A DNA stretch of 64,000 nucleotides from Cynocephalus volans. Lineage: Eukaryota > Chordata > Mammalia > Dermoptera > Cynocephalidae. Location: positions 83,128,179-83,192,178 of the forward strand of contig NC_084462.1 of assembly GCF_027409185.1 (NCBI RefSeq), given 5' to 3'. The notes below the pieces were generated by a model. It ran no database searches. It saw only the letters and a list, made by a program, of their open reading frames with translations, and was not told the DNA's origin. Shown piece after piece: positions 11,221 through 21,870 of the stretch; the stretch's first letter is position 1; the number at the start of each line of letters is the position of its first letter. The translations under genes and the position numbers were made by a program.

Positions 11221-13009
11221 GGGTGCCAAAGCCAAACTTTCTCATGTCTAACTTCTGCCTAGGGAGGGGGCCCTCACTTCTCTCTTGCCTGAGATCAGTT
11301 GGAAAGCGGCTCCTTTCTTAGGGAGCCTAAGGAGAAGGGGGTCTCAAGCCCCAAAGCCCACTCTCTTGCCTGCCCTGGGGAGTAGAGGTGGAGGCACTAA
11401 AACTTCTCTGTCTTCTTTAGGGTCATCAGTTTGCTCACTGCCGAGGTCCCCAGCTCCCAAGCCTGGAAGTGTAACACAGAGTCAGATACGCCACCTTCCC
11501 CCACTCCTCCTCCCTCCACCTTGCAGAACCTTTCCTGCTGCCCTGGGCAAAGAAAGCCCTTCCTCTCTCCCCTCACCTGCCTGGGGAGCTGGCGCCAGAA
11601 GGGAACCCACAGAGCCTGGAGAGGTTTTTCTAGAACAAAAGCATGAAGACACAAGGGAATGTACTTCTGACCATTAGGGGCCTCTGGCAGGGAGCCCTGT
11701 CTGTAACTCATCAAGCAGCCTTTTGTTACCTGCTGCTGGGGGATTATTGACCAAATTGGCTATTCTGAGAAGGTTATCGGTTTAAAATTCCTACCTGGCC
11801 TGGGGGCTGTGCTTTTCTGTGCTTCAGCTCTCACCAGGCGTGAGATTTGCGTGTACAAATCCATTAGGGGACAGTGTTTATTTCTTCAATTTAAGTGGGG
11901 CCTTCACTTTGAAAAGTTAAATCCAGGCTTGCAAATCATGCCAGTAGGAAACTGTCATTGTCCTGACAATAAAGGCGATGGCTTTTGCCACAAAAAGGAA
12001 GAATTTTGAGAGCAGACCTGTGGCTTCTTATAACCAAACTGCTCCCTGCCCACTCTTACCTCCCACAATTATTCACGATGGAAATACATGTCAGATTTTT
12101 ACTGAACTTTTAAAAAAAAAATAGTTGCGTGACAATCTGAGTCCCTTCCAGGTAAGCACTCTCCACTCATACCCCTACCAGCTACTGAATCACAGGCAGC
12201 GTATAAACCAAGAAAGAAGACGCTGGGGTGCTTTAGAGATCCCCTTTGGTGCTGGAGGAGGTGGTGACCGTGAAGAACTGCTGCCCAGCCAGCTGCAAGA
12301 TTATAGGAACAGGAGTTCCTGGAGAGATTTCAGCAAAATCCACATAAGTCCCCAGAAAGAAATTCAAACAACTGTGGCAATCATAACATCAGAGTTACGC
12401 GTTCATGCCCTTCTTCCCTGCTCTGCTATTTGCTCAGCTATTTTTGAACCAGTTTATCTTGGCATTGCCTCCTCCTAAAAGCCTGAGTTGTGCTAACCAC
12501 TCCCCTCCCCAGGGATCCTGAGAGGACAATGATATGGGTCTGTAGAAAGAGTCTGGGTGCAGAGCTGTCATATTTTGGAGTTGTTTTTAAAGCAGGGATG
12601 GCCAGAAGGCTTCTTCCAGAGCAGGGGTGGGTAGGTGGTGCTGGGAACAAGCTTTGCAGACAGAGAAATCTGTTTATCTTCACACTCCAGAGAGGCAATC
12701 ACTCTTCCCATGACAGCCCAGGGTACTGTAGCGACCACATTCCAGGAGCAGAGATGTGTGGGCTCCTCGGCCAAGTGGCCTTCTCCTAATCAGCAGAGGG
12801 TCTCAATGAGATAAAATGGGGCAAGAGCAGCAGGAAGCCTGTTCCATCTTTCCCCCTAGGTCTTCAGAAGAAACTTTGATCAAAGGAGGAGTGGTATTTG
12901 TGAAGAGCTGGGAAAACTTGAAAGAAAATCACAGTGGGCATGGATATTTGTTTATATTTGTCTGGGTTTCTGGGGTAGTCTGGCCTACGGCTATTCAGCA
13001 GCTCTGCCC
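11221..13009. other. Repeat-poor intergenic block
   Basis: This is one of the longer stretches where I recognise no transposon. Short open frames (11285-11677 +, 11397-11714 -, 12125-12478 +, 12490-12789 +) overlap on both strands. They show no domain, hydrophobic pattern or splice logic, so I do not call them genes. Confidence 0.45.
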
Positions 13010-13072
13010 TTTCTCCATTCCTCCCCCTTTCCTTCACCCACCCCCCTCCCACTCCCCCCTCCCATTCCCCCA
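13010..13072 (+). repeat. Polypyrimidine (C/T) tract
   Basis: About 60 bp almost all C and T with several runs of four or more C. The other strand is purine-only. Confidence 0.85.
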
Positions 13073-13287
13073 AGTGGACAGCTTTTCTAAAAGTTAAAAA
13101 TTTTTTTATAATTTTGCAATGTTTCCAAATACCTAATCAATCAATGATTTTATAGGCTAAGAAAGAGCTGTGATGGTTCAAGTCAGAATTTACGATTTTT
13201 AATATCTGTAAAAGTGGAAACTCCCAGCAATGTTCTTATCTTTGTCTTTGAGGCCTCAGAAAGGAAGGCTGGTGGATACAGACTGGA

Positions 13288-13289
<2 letters not shown>

Positions 13290-13348
<59 letters not shown>

Positions 13349-13364
13349 CGCGCGCGTGCGTGTG
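13290..13364. repeat. (TG)n(CG)n alternating purine-pyrimidine tract
   Basis: About 25 TG units (13291-13340) run straight into eight CG units (13341-13356) and then tgcgtgtgtt. The alternation is unbroken for more than 70 bp, the classic sequence type for Z-DNA. Confidence 0.95.
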
Positions 13365-13719
13365 TTGAGGGGGGCATTTTTTTAGATCAAAGAGTTTCAT
13401 TTGGTGTTCTTCCTTCCCTCCTCCTCTCCCCCCACCGCATCCCAGATCTGTTTGAAAAGGACTCAGATCTCTTTTTCCCACACACAGACTGACCTGATAG
13501 TGAAGGAGCGAGTGGGGGAGGTGTCTGCTCTGGTGTGGAGTGTAGCCAATTCAGCACCCTTAGCCTCTGATCTAAAGAAAATCCTGGTAAAAGGAGACTG
13601 AGGGGTCACTGTACAGTGTGAGGTACAAAAAGTAAAAGCAACACTCCACTTTGATTTTAAGGAGAAGACAGTAGTAGCATTGTTTTTACTGCTTGACCCA
13701 AGACCACAATGACTAATAG
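13365..13719. other. Unassigned intergenic DNA
   Basis: No gene or nameable repeat. Confidence 0.4.
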
Positions 13720-13970
13720 TTGTCATGTATTGAATGTTTAGTATATTCTAGGCATTGAGTTAAGCACTGTACGTGGTTTATCTCATTTAAACTTACTGAC
13801 AACACTCTGTGACAGATATGATGCCTGCTCTCAGGTGAGGAGACTGAGGTTAAGGGCTGTTATCCGGCTCAAGGCTGCACTGGCCGGTAGAGCCAGTGTT
13901 CACACCCAGGTCTTTCTGACTTCAGAAACTGAGCTCCTAGTCACTATGCGGTAAATGTTGCGGCATGGTC
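13720..13970 (-). repeat. MIR SINE, antisense, nearly full length
   Basis: Reverse-complement MIR order: 'attctaggcattgagttaag', 'tatctcatttaaacttac', 'tgaggagactgaggttaag', 'agagccagtgttcacaccc' and 'ctcctagtcactatgcgg'. Confidence 0.85.
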
Positions 13971-14399
13971 ATGTAGATATAAATCTACCATAGAGACTTC
14001 CCTGACAAATGTTAGGCAATATACTGCCCACTACAATGCAAACAAAATTAATAACATATGCTAGTGGACATGGGAGTCTTTGTGAGAGAAGGAAGACTAG
14101 AGCTGGGCTGACAGATGGAGACGTTATTGTATTCATCACTGACTACTGCACATCTGGAAACAGAGGCTAGCCTTGAAATCAGACGTATTCCAGACATGCA
14201 CAGGTCCCCCCACCTCCCCCTTGGAACAACCTTTGCTGGGTCCTGCTGTGCCCTCCAGCTACGATCCTGTTCTCTCTTCCTTTGCCCTGCCAAACTTTCT
14301 GAATGAAAAATGGAGCCACTCATCATCCCATTTCCTCAACCCCACCCCCTGCACTCCAGTTTCCTCCCACTGCTCTCCTGAAACCTAGAAGAGGTCACC
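13971..14399. other. Unassigned intergenic DNA
   Basis: No gene or nameable repeat. Overlapping frames at 14048-14388 are shadows of each other. Confidence 0.4.
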
Positions 14400-14640
14400 A
14401 GTGAACTACTCACTTCCAAACCCAGTGACATTTTCTCCATCTTCACTCTGCTTGGCCTTCCCCAAGCATTTGAGGCTGTTTATACACTGTCCCTTTCTCT
14501 TTCGATCCTGTGATTCCACCCTGTGTGGATCCACTAGTTCCTCTGCCCCTCTTCTCTTTTTCTCTGCACTGTGCTCTCTCTCAGTGACATCTCCTAGTTT
14601 CGCTGCACCAGCTGTCATCTCTGTGAAGACACCTAAGGGG
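14400..14640 (+). repeat. Probable L2 reverse-transcriptase fragment, sense
   Basis: Nucleotide text around 14420-14600 (cccagtgacattttctcc ... cttggccttccccaagcatt ... ctgtttatacactgtccc) resembles the decayed L2 segment that encodes the 'LSAAFDTVDHS' region of its RT. Degenerate, so moderate confidence. Confidence 0.45.
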
Positions 14641-14649
14641 ATTCAGTGG

Positions 14650-14850
14650 AAAGAGAATAGGATTAGAGTCCTGGCCATTCCTCTCCACACCAGCTGGAAG
14701 ATGCTGAGCAAGTCACTTACTTTCCTGTCTGAAATTAAGGATAGCAGTAGGTACTGCCCAGGGTTGGCGGGACTCTCAAGTAATCTGAGTGTGAACGTCC
14801 TGTCAAAACTGTAAAGTACTGTGGAAGCATTAATTATCACTATCATCATT
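14650..14850 (+). repeat. MIR SINE, sense
   Basis: gaatgaggattagagtcctg-like text, 'agcaagtcacttact' and a 3' end with 'taattatcactatcatcatt' follow MIR order. Confidence 0.7.
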
Positions 14851-15159
14851 ATTTTTATTTTTTGACCTGCTGCTCTACAAATAGTACCCCACTTTTACCA
14901 AAAATTTGGATCAGGACTCCCCAAATCCTAATATTTACATTCCCGTGCTAAAGTGCAGAAATATTGTGAGTTATCATTAAAATACATCAATTGACATCCA
15001 GGTGACATAAGAACTCTGTGTCCTTCAGCACAGCTAAGCCCTGGCCACTTGCCAAATAGTCCTCCTGCTGCTTCTCAAGCTCAATGCCCACCTGACTGCC
15101 GCCAACCTTCTCTCTCTTGAACTTTCCATTTGCTCTCCACCAACCCTCAGTTCACAGAG
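14851..15159. other. Unassigned intergenic DNA
   Basis: No gene or nameable repeat. Confidence 0.4.
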
Positions 15160-15295
15160 AAGATAAGAGCATCTAAATCTTGGAGTTAGGAAGACATGTG
15201 TTCAAATTCTGGCTCTGACCCTCACTAGCTATGTGTCCTTGGGCAATTCATTGAACCTCTCTGAGCCTCAGTCTGCCCATTTGTAAAATGGGAGC
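15160..15295 (+). repeat. MIR SINE, left part
   Basis: gataagagcatctaaatctt ... ttcaaattctggctctgacc ... ctatgtgtccttgggcaa ... tgtaaaatgggag is a good MIR match. It is cut by the MLT1 LTR at 15296, and about 40 bp of MIR-like text resumes after 15741. Confidence 0.85.
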
Positions 15296-15736
15296 TGTTA
15301 TTGTGTCTCCCCCAAACAAAGTATGTTGAAATTCTAACCCCTGGTAACTCAGAACATGACCTTATTTGGAAATAGGGTAGTTACAGATGTAGTTAAAATG
15401 AGGTCATACTAGAGTAGGGTGGACCCTTAAGCCAATATGACTGCTGTCCTTATAAGAAAGTCTCGTGAAGACACAGAATGAACACCACGTGAAGACGAAG
15501 GCAGGGATTGGAGTGATGCGTCTACGAGCCAAGGAATGCCAAGGATTGTCTGCAAACCAGAAGCTGGGAGACAGGCATGGAACAGATTTTCCCCCACAGC
15601 CCTAGAAAGGTACCAACCCTGCCAATGCCTTGATTTCAGACATCTAGCCTCCAGAACTGTGAGACAGTAAATTTCTGTTTGTTTAAGCCACCCCATTTGG
15701 GATACTTTGTTACAGCAGCACTAGGAAAGTAATACA
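15296..15736 (+). mobile_element. MLT1-type MaLR solo LTR inside a MIR
   Basis: The whole LTR is recognisable: 'gaccttatttggaaatagg', 'ttataagaaagtctcgtgaa', 'gcctccagaactgtgagac' and the end 'ctaggaaagtaatac' plus a. The 5 bp target duplications are GGAGC (15291-15295) and GGAAC (15737-15741), one mismatch. Confidence 0.88.
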
Positions 15737-15775
15737 GGAACAATACCCATCTTGAAAGAAAGAAAGGATTAAAAT

Positions 15776-16729
15776 GTCAGGCTGCTAGTATGTGCTCAGC
15801 CCACCCAACCCTTTTAGGCTCCATATCACCTTTGCAGCCAAACTCTTATCTCTGTGGTCTCAGAGAGCAATGTCCTTTCTCTGCCTGAACACTTAATAAC
15901 CTCAGCACCCAAGGTCTGATCCTGATACCATCTTTACTCCTTAAAATCCTTCCAGCGGCCATGTATGCTTTCAGAAGCTACCCTGGTTGCGAGAGGCATG
16001 CCCCCAGCCCCCAAGGGCACGCCCTCCACCCACCCCAGCCCGGCTTGCTCAACCCTCCCCTCGCCCACCCATCCCACTGACTCAACTGCAATCACACCTC
16101 AGGTTTTGACCAACAGGAACAGAGAACAATCCCTGCAATTTATGACCTCCTTCCAACTCTCTCCCTACTTTCTCTTTCCACGAACAGCTGATTCTTCAAA
16201 TGTATGATTTAAGCAGCAGTAAGTTTAAGATTAATTTCTTCTTTGTACATATATACTTTTGCCCCCTCTAGATGCCATCTCTCCAGTCTTCAAAACACTG
16301 TCCAAGGACAACACTAATATTCTTTCAAACGACTTCTCGTAAACATTCTTTTAAACATTCTCCATCTTTTTCAGATTGAACAATAATAGCTCTTCTTTTT
16401 ACCTAATATCTGCCTCCTCTAGAAGTTAATTTATTCTTTCCCTTGCCCTGTTCTCTCTTTTTCTGCTAAACTTTTCAAACAGGGACCTCTGGCGGTGAGG
16501 TAGATGCTTCTCATGATTTTGCACACCTCACAGAGATGACTCCTTCTCTGAAGAGGGACCCCCAACCCACAAGGGTGGGCCCAGAGGCCACATCCATTCT
16601 ATGTGACCCTGTGGTCTTGGCCATAGCTGATTGATCCAGGGCTGGATAACACCCCCTCAGGTCCCTCCCTAAAATGTGGGGTATGGAGGCGAGAGACGGG
16701 GAACTTGGGCAAGGTCGGAGCTAAATCAC
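15776..16729. other. Unassigned intergenic DNA
   Basis: Pyrimidine-rich in places, with possible weak L2 text near 15800-16000. No gene found. Confidence 0.35.
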
Positions 16730-17125
16730 ATCGATGGCAGGGACTCCAGAGAGATCGACTTCCACTGCATGGGTATCCAGAACTGCTCTAGGTTCTTTTC
16801 TTTCTGAATCTGAGTCATCTGACTCTGTCTTATTCCTAACCAGACCCTACAGCAACTTCCACCTTCTGGTCCAGCTGGGAAGTCATCACTCCCATCCACA
16901 TAAGAAGAAAAATGCTGATTGAACTGAAAATCAATAACTTTTCTGAGATCCATGAGAGAACTGAGGCCACAGGGCAAACTGCTGCCCCCAAAATTGAAGA
17001 CATGGCCAGGAGGATACAGAGAAACACAACTTACCAGAGCAGACCCCTGAGAGCAGAAAACTCCACAGGAACCTGTACTGTGTTCTTTTTACCCAGTACA
17101 TCATATCCAGCTTTCAACAAAATAG
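16730..17125 (+). mobile_element. Probable ancient L1M 5' region, truncated
   Basis: Blocks such as 'aacttaccagagcagacc', 'gcagaaaactccac', 'gaacctgtactg' and 'catatccagctttcaacaaa' resemble the segment before ORF1 of old (L1MC-L1ME type) L1s. The match stops abruptly after about 17120 with no ORF body. A 175-codon frame (16912-17439) crosses the junction and is chance. Confidence 0.5.
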
Positions 17126-17439
17126 ACCCTATATATTCCCCTTCTTGGTTTAATCTAGACATTGTTGGCTTATGTTGCTCAACCCTAGTGAACACAGCCT
17201 GTTCATTTATACATCCCTTCACATGCTCAGTAACCATCAACTGCCCACTAAGGGAAAGGTTGCATATTGACCTCTATGAGAAATATGAAAACATAGGATT
17301 CCTATTTTTCTGGGGCTCACAACATTATGGAAGCAGATTCACAAAAATAACTCTAAATACAGGTTTGATTGTAATCTTCTGCTATAACAGAGGCACCAGG
17401 AAGTGCAATGGGAAATTAAGTTTGACTGTGGATATTTGA
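17126..17439. other. Unassigned intergenic DNA
   Basis: No nameable repeat. Confidence 0.35.
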
Positions 17440-17870
17440 GAAAGCTTTACAAAAGCCATGGCATTTGAACTGGGTCTAGGAGGACATCAATAGACTCAGA
17501 TGGGAGTGGGGGGTTGGGGAAAGTGCAGGCTGTGCCAGGAACCCAAATGGGAGGGAGAGAGAAGGTGCATGTTGAAAGAGCAGCCAGTCATGTGGTTTCC
17601 CTGCACGTGGTAGGAAAAGAGAATACAAAGACCTGGGGACCAGAACATGAAAGATTAGTAATGGGAAGAGATTGAAGGTTGGTGGCCCTGGAGTTGTGGA
17701 ATCAGTGCTGTGATTAAAATAAATCTGATACCTTGGTGTAAGATGAACTGGAAAGACTAGAGACCATTGGGGAAGTTACTGCAGCAAACCAAAGTACTAA
17801 AAACCCAAACTGGATAGAAGTGGTGGAGAAGTGGGGAGAGAGGCACAAGCTGTCTGACAGGCAGAATGGA
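17440..17870 (-). repeat. L2, antisense
   Basis: 'catttgaactgggtctaggagg', split by mutation, is typical antisense L2 text. Later purine-rich lines (gggagagagaaggtgcatg ... gagattgaaggttggtggcc) fit the same order. Confidence 0.55.
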
Positions 17871-18179
17871 TGATCTGTATTTAATAACTGGATTTGTGGA
17901 CACAGGGGGACAAAAGGAGACAGAGATGGAGTCAGTACCTCCATCGATTCATTTCTTCACCTCCACACCCTGTGTAGCCCTGGCAATCCACAGCCCTTTG
18001 CCATCTCAGACATCTCTCTCTACCTTTTGCATACATTGTGTTTTAGTCATATCCCTAAATATTGAGTCAGACTTTCCAAACCGAAAGTGATCTTCTAGAT
18101 CACAGAATCTGAGCCCCTCACGTCTAGAGGAATTAAGAAACTCATTCCAAACTGAGCAACTGTTCTTTAACTGTTACTA
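17871..18179. other. Unassigned intergenic DNA
   Basis: No gene or nameable repeat. Confidence 0.4.
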
Positions 18180-18370
18180 ACATAGTTAAGTATCTGTAAG
18201 CAGGTAACTTGACCTCTGCAGCTCTCAGTGTCTTCATTTGTAAATGAAGACATTTGGAAATTAAAGTTGTGTTTATTTCATAGGGCTGTGATTATAATTA
18301 AATAAGACAATGAGGATAAAGTGCTAAAACAGTATCTGAAATATACAGCAAATGCTTACGATTACTATGA
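18180..18370 (+). repeat. MIR SINE, sense
   Basis: 'aagcaggtaacttgacctct', 'gtcttcatttgtaaatgaag', 'catagggctgtgattataa' and 'aaagtgctaaaacagtatc' follow MIR order. Confidence 0.75.
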
Positions 18371-18429
18371 CTATTGTTGACTTCTCAGATGTTCTTCTCT
18401 TGCTTATCGTTTTAAATGCGTCTGTCATT

Positions 18430-18800
18430 CCCTTATTCAGTCAACAAATAACTACGGGATATCTACCATGCACCAAGCACTATGTAGGTGCTGGGGATAG
18501 ATTCAGTCCCTGCCCTCAGATTTTTCACAGGTCCTTGGTTGCTGGTACAATGCAGGCCTGGCGAGAGAGCTACAATACTGCCGCAGGCATCAGGAAAGCT
18601 TTCAGGAGAAGACATTTGATCTTCTTTAAGGATGAGTTTGCTGGCTGGGAAGAGAAGGGAGAGAGCCTCAGAGGCATTCCAGCCTCAGGGAACAGCCTGG
18701 CAAAGGCAAAGGGCTGAGAAGAGTGTAGTCAAGGGAAGCAATGGTGAGAAAAGAGGCTATGGAGGGAGCCTGGGGCCAGATTGCAAAAGGTTTTTATAAC
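18430..18800 (-). repeat. L2, antisense
   Basis: 'tatctaccatgcaccaagca', 'aggtgctggggatagattca', 'gtccctgccctcag' and 'agaagacatttgatcttc' are antisense L2 landmarks. 'gcattccagcctcaggg' and 'ggcaaaggcaaagggctgag' are the expected next blocks. Confidence 0.8.
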
Positions 18801-19824
18801 TAAATTGCAAGCTTCCTGTCTGTCCCCTATGGGTAATTAGCACAGTGCTTAATTCAAAAAATTACTTGATTGATTTCTTTTTCCCCTTTGACATGCATGG
18901 AGAAAACAAATACACTCTCAGCTTGGGATATTGTCACTATATGTTTTTGATTCCCAAATCTACATTTCCAGTTCTCTCTTCTCTACCATGAGCCCCACAT
19001 CACCAGATGCCCACGTAGTTGAAATATTAAAAATTCCTTCCACTCTTCCCTTAATTGGGCAGCTATACCAGAGGACACTCAGTGCCTTAATAAATGGGGG
19101 AAATGCTTTGACACTTAAAAGTCCAGGCCCTTGGAGGGACTCTCAGAGCACAGAAAGAACACTTGATGCTTGCATCAGAGCAAGTTTTCTCACTCCTGGG
19201 CCAAGATGAAGGTTTTCTGCTTTGGAAGGAGGAGGAAAGCCCAGGCCAGGAGGGAGAGAATGATAAAAATAATTGGCAAGCAGATAATTCCCTGAAAAAG
19301 GAGGCCTGTGCCCTGTCTGCCTCTTCTGACTTTGTCCGGGGGGTGGTGATGGGAAATGACAACAGAAACCACAGATGGGTTTAGGGAAGCTGAGAGAAGA
19401 GGACACTCATACCCCAGTCTTCTGGTAGACCCCAGCAGACTGGCAGCATGGCCCAGAGTGGGTGTAGCTGTGTGAGTGTCTGAGCAGCTGGTCCCACTCA
19501 GCCTCAGAGTGGTAGAATGAGTTCCCCTGAGCCTGAGAGGCACAGGGAAGTATCAAGGAACAAGGGGCATGCAGCCATGAGCTGTGTAAATTGAAGACCG
19601 AGTACAAGAAGGCTCTGTGCAAGCCTCTAGAGCTAACATGCAGCCATAGGGAAAGCAGGAGATACCCTTAACTAACTACTATAACTTTTCACCCTGAGAG
19701 AAATGAACAGGACTTACAAAAAGAAGAAATGTACTTTTTTTTTTTTTTACATCTGGGGCTTGGGGCTACTCCTAATACCTATATAAAAAATATGTGTGGT
19801 AAACTTTGAACTCACTATGTGCCA
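18801..19824. other. Unassigned, with a poly(T) at about 19736-19750
   Basis: No gene or nameable repeat. Overlapping open frames on both strands at 19087-19622 are mutually exclusive and lack any domain. Confidence 0.4.
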
Positions 19825-20640
19825 CATTTTATTTCAGTAAACATTTCTTGGACACCCACTAAGTTCAAGGCAATCAAAAGAGTCTGGTGGGGGAGAGAGA
19901 CACAGAAATATGTGCATAGTCAAAGTACAGTAGTCCCCCCGTCCAGTTTCTCTTTCTGTAGTTTTAGTTACCTGCAGTCAACTGAGGTCCAAAAATATTA
20001 TGTAGAAAATTCCAGAAAGAAACAACTCAGAAGTTTTAAATTGTGCACCATTTCGAACAGTGTGATGAAATCTCATGCCATCCTGCTCCATTAATTTCAG
20101 CGCAGGATGTAAATCATCCCTTTGTCCAACGTATCCACGCTGTCCACGCTCCCAGCCCATTAGTCGCTTACTAGCTGTCTTGGTTATCAAATCAACTGTC
20201 ATGGTATAGCAGAGCTTGTGTTCAAGGAACCCTTATTTTACTTCATAATATCCCCAAAGCACAAGAGTAGTGATGCTGTCATGTCGTTATAATTGTTCTG
20301 TTTTATTATTATTATTGTTCATCTCTTCCTGTGCCTAATTTGTAAATTAAACTTTATCATACGTATGTACATATAGGAAATAGAGTCTACAGGGTTTGGT
20401 ACTATCCATGGTTTCAGGCATCCACTAGGGGTCCAGGGACGGATCCCCTGTGGTTAAGCCGGGAGCACTGAACAAGCCACATGTTCTGTGCGCACACAGG
20501 AAACACGTGCATTCTGACTGATGGGAGGGAAAAGCCTTTAGAGGAGGGGTGGCATTTGGCCTGGGCCTGGAAAAATGGGTGGGAAATTGCTAGGGAAACA
20601 GAATTGGTTTCTGGCTGTTGAAGCTTAGAGCACAAGGCTG
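19825..20640 (-). repeat. L2, antisense, split by Tigger1
   Basis: Antisense L2 text (acatttcttggacacccact) runs to about 19925 and resumes at 20471 with 'ggcatttggcctgggcctgg' near 20550. Confidence 0.6.
19928..20470 (+). mobile_element. Tigger1-type DNA transposon, internally deleted
   Basis: It begins cagtagtccccccg after a TA dinucleotide, and ends 'tccactaggggtccaggg' ... 'gggagcactg'. Text in between ('tgatgaaatctcatgccatc', 'ccctttgtccaacgtatcc', 'ggaacccttattttacttc') matches the Tigger1 left arm up to the first transposase codons near 20249. The ATG position there is mutated, and nearly all the coding body is missing. Confidence 0.82.
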
Positions 20641-20859
20641 GAGGGATGGTCCCACAGGGGACTAAGGTGTCCCAGATCCCAGCTCACTCTCTATGTACTG
20701 GCACCTCCGTTTTCCAAATTCTTAGGGTCATGTTTTGATGGTTTCTGTCCTTCTCTTTTCAGAGTTAAGCACTTTTCAAGTTTTGTTTTTTTGGACTTAA
20801 GTTTCATATAACTATAACAATTGCAGTAAATATCATAAAAATTTTTAAAATAATAATAA

Positions 20860-20985
20860 TAGCAACTACCATTTAGGGAGCTGGTATCATATTAAGCCTT
20901 TTACCTAAATTATCTTTCTTTATCATTACAGTAATCCTAAACATAAGAATTTTTATCCCGTATGGAGTATTATTCCCTTTTCCAA
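20860..20985 (-). repeat. MIR SINE, antisense
   Basis: 'aatagcaactaccattta', 'ttttacctaaattatctttc', 'ttacagtaatcctaaac' and 'tttttatcccg' match antisense MIR. Confidence 0.6.
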
Positions 20986-21179
20986 ACTCTACCCTAATCC
21001 TAATAGTCCCTAAATAACTAAAGATTTTTCCAAGATGTTCTGTATCATCCAAAGTTCATTTTGCCATGTTTTCTTATTGTTTTCTTAACAAAAATCATTT
21101 TAAACTAAGCCTCCAAAGCAATCTCGTCCTTAATTTTTTTTTCCTGCTTTCCATCCAGCTATAATAATTTCCCATTTCT

Positions 21180-21640
21180 TTTCCTCAATATGATTTTCAA
21201 ACTAAAATTTAATTCTTCAGGAACCTACTCACTGATTCCCACCTGTCTCTTTGTCACCATTTGCTGCTCCTCTAGGATTTTATCAGGCTGTTTTCCCTTT
21301 CCTCTCTTGAAATGTCCTCTCTGACCTCTGCTCCCCTCACAAAATCTGTTCATTAAATCATGCCCAATCTTCAAGACTGAGCTAAAATGCTCCCTCCTAT
21401 ATGAAGCCTTCTGAGAGCCTTCCCATCAGAATAACCCCTTTCTCCTTTCTGTTCCCACAAAGCATTGCTTCTGTGTCTGTTACACTGTTGCACTTAAGTT
21501 CCGTATGCATTTTTGTTCCTCTTCCACTACATTGTGCACCTATACCTCTTGTGTGTCTTATGTGTCTGCATTGCTCACGTTACAGAATGTTACCTGTGCA
21601 AACATTTGTTAGCTCCAATGCAATGGAGATGAATCCTCAA
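21180..21640 (+). repeat. L2 3' region, sense
   Basis: 'caagactgagctaaaatgc', 'ctcctatatgaagccttc' and 'gagccttcccatcagaataa' followed by 'gtctgttacactgttgcac' match L2 3' sequence in order. Confidence 0.75.
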
Positions 21641-21847
21641 TCAGATGCTCAAGGGCCCTCCCTTCCCATATTCCATTCCTCCAGCATATACACTAGATTT
21701 TTGTGGGGCCATGATCATTAACACAATCATTTCCTCTTCTTCCCCTGGTTATTTTCTCCTACAACAGAGGCGGAAGGAACTAGATGAGCATCTGGCAGCC
21801 AGAACTGCCCGCTGGTCAACAGGCAAACACCACAGAGCGTATGTTAG

Positions 21848-21870
21848 TGGGTGGGTGGGTGGGTGGAGGG
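21848..21870 (+). repeat. (GGGT)n repeat, G-quadruplex motif
   Basis: Four GGG runs (21849-51, 21853-55, 21857-59, 21861-63) separated by single T, the tightest canonical G-quadruplex pattern. Confidence 0.9.

Noticed and set aside
11285..11714. 130- and 105-codon frames on opposite strands
   Set aside because: They overlap each other almost fully, are Pro/Ser or Gly-rich by composition, and have no splice or promoter support.
13183..13492. Frames rich in His-Thr or Val-Cys repeats
   Set aside because: Translations of the TG/CG microsatellite.
16912..17439. 175-codon plus-strand frame
   Set aside because: It starts in an old L1 5' region and crosses the end of that repeat into unrelated DNA; no domain.
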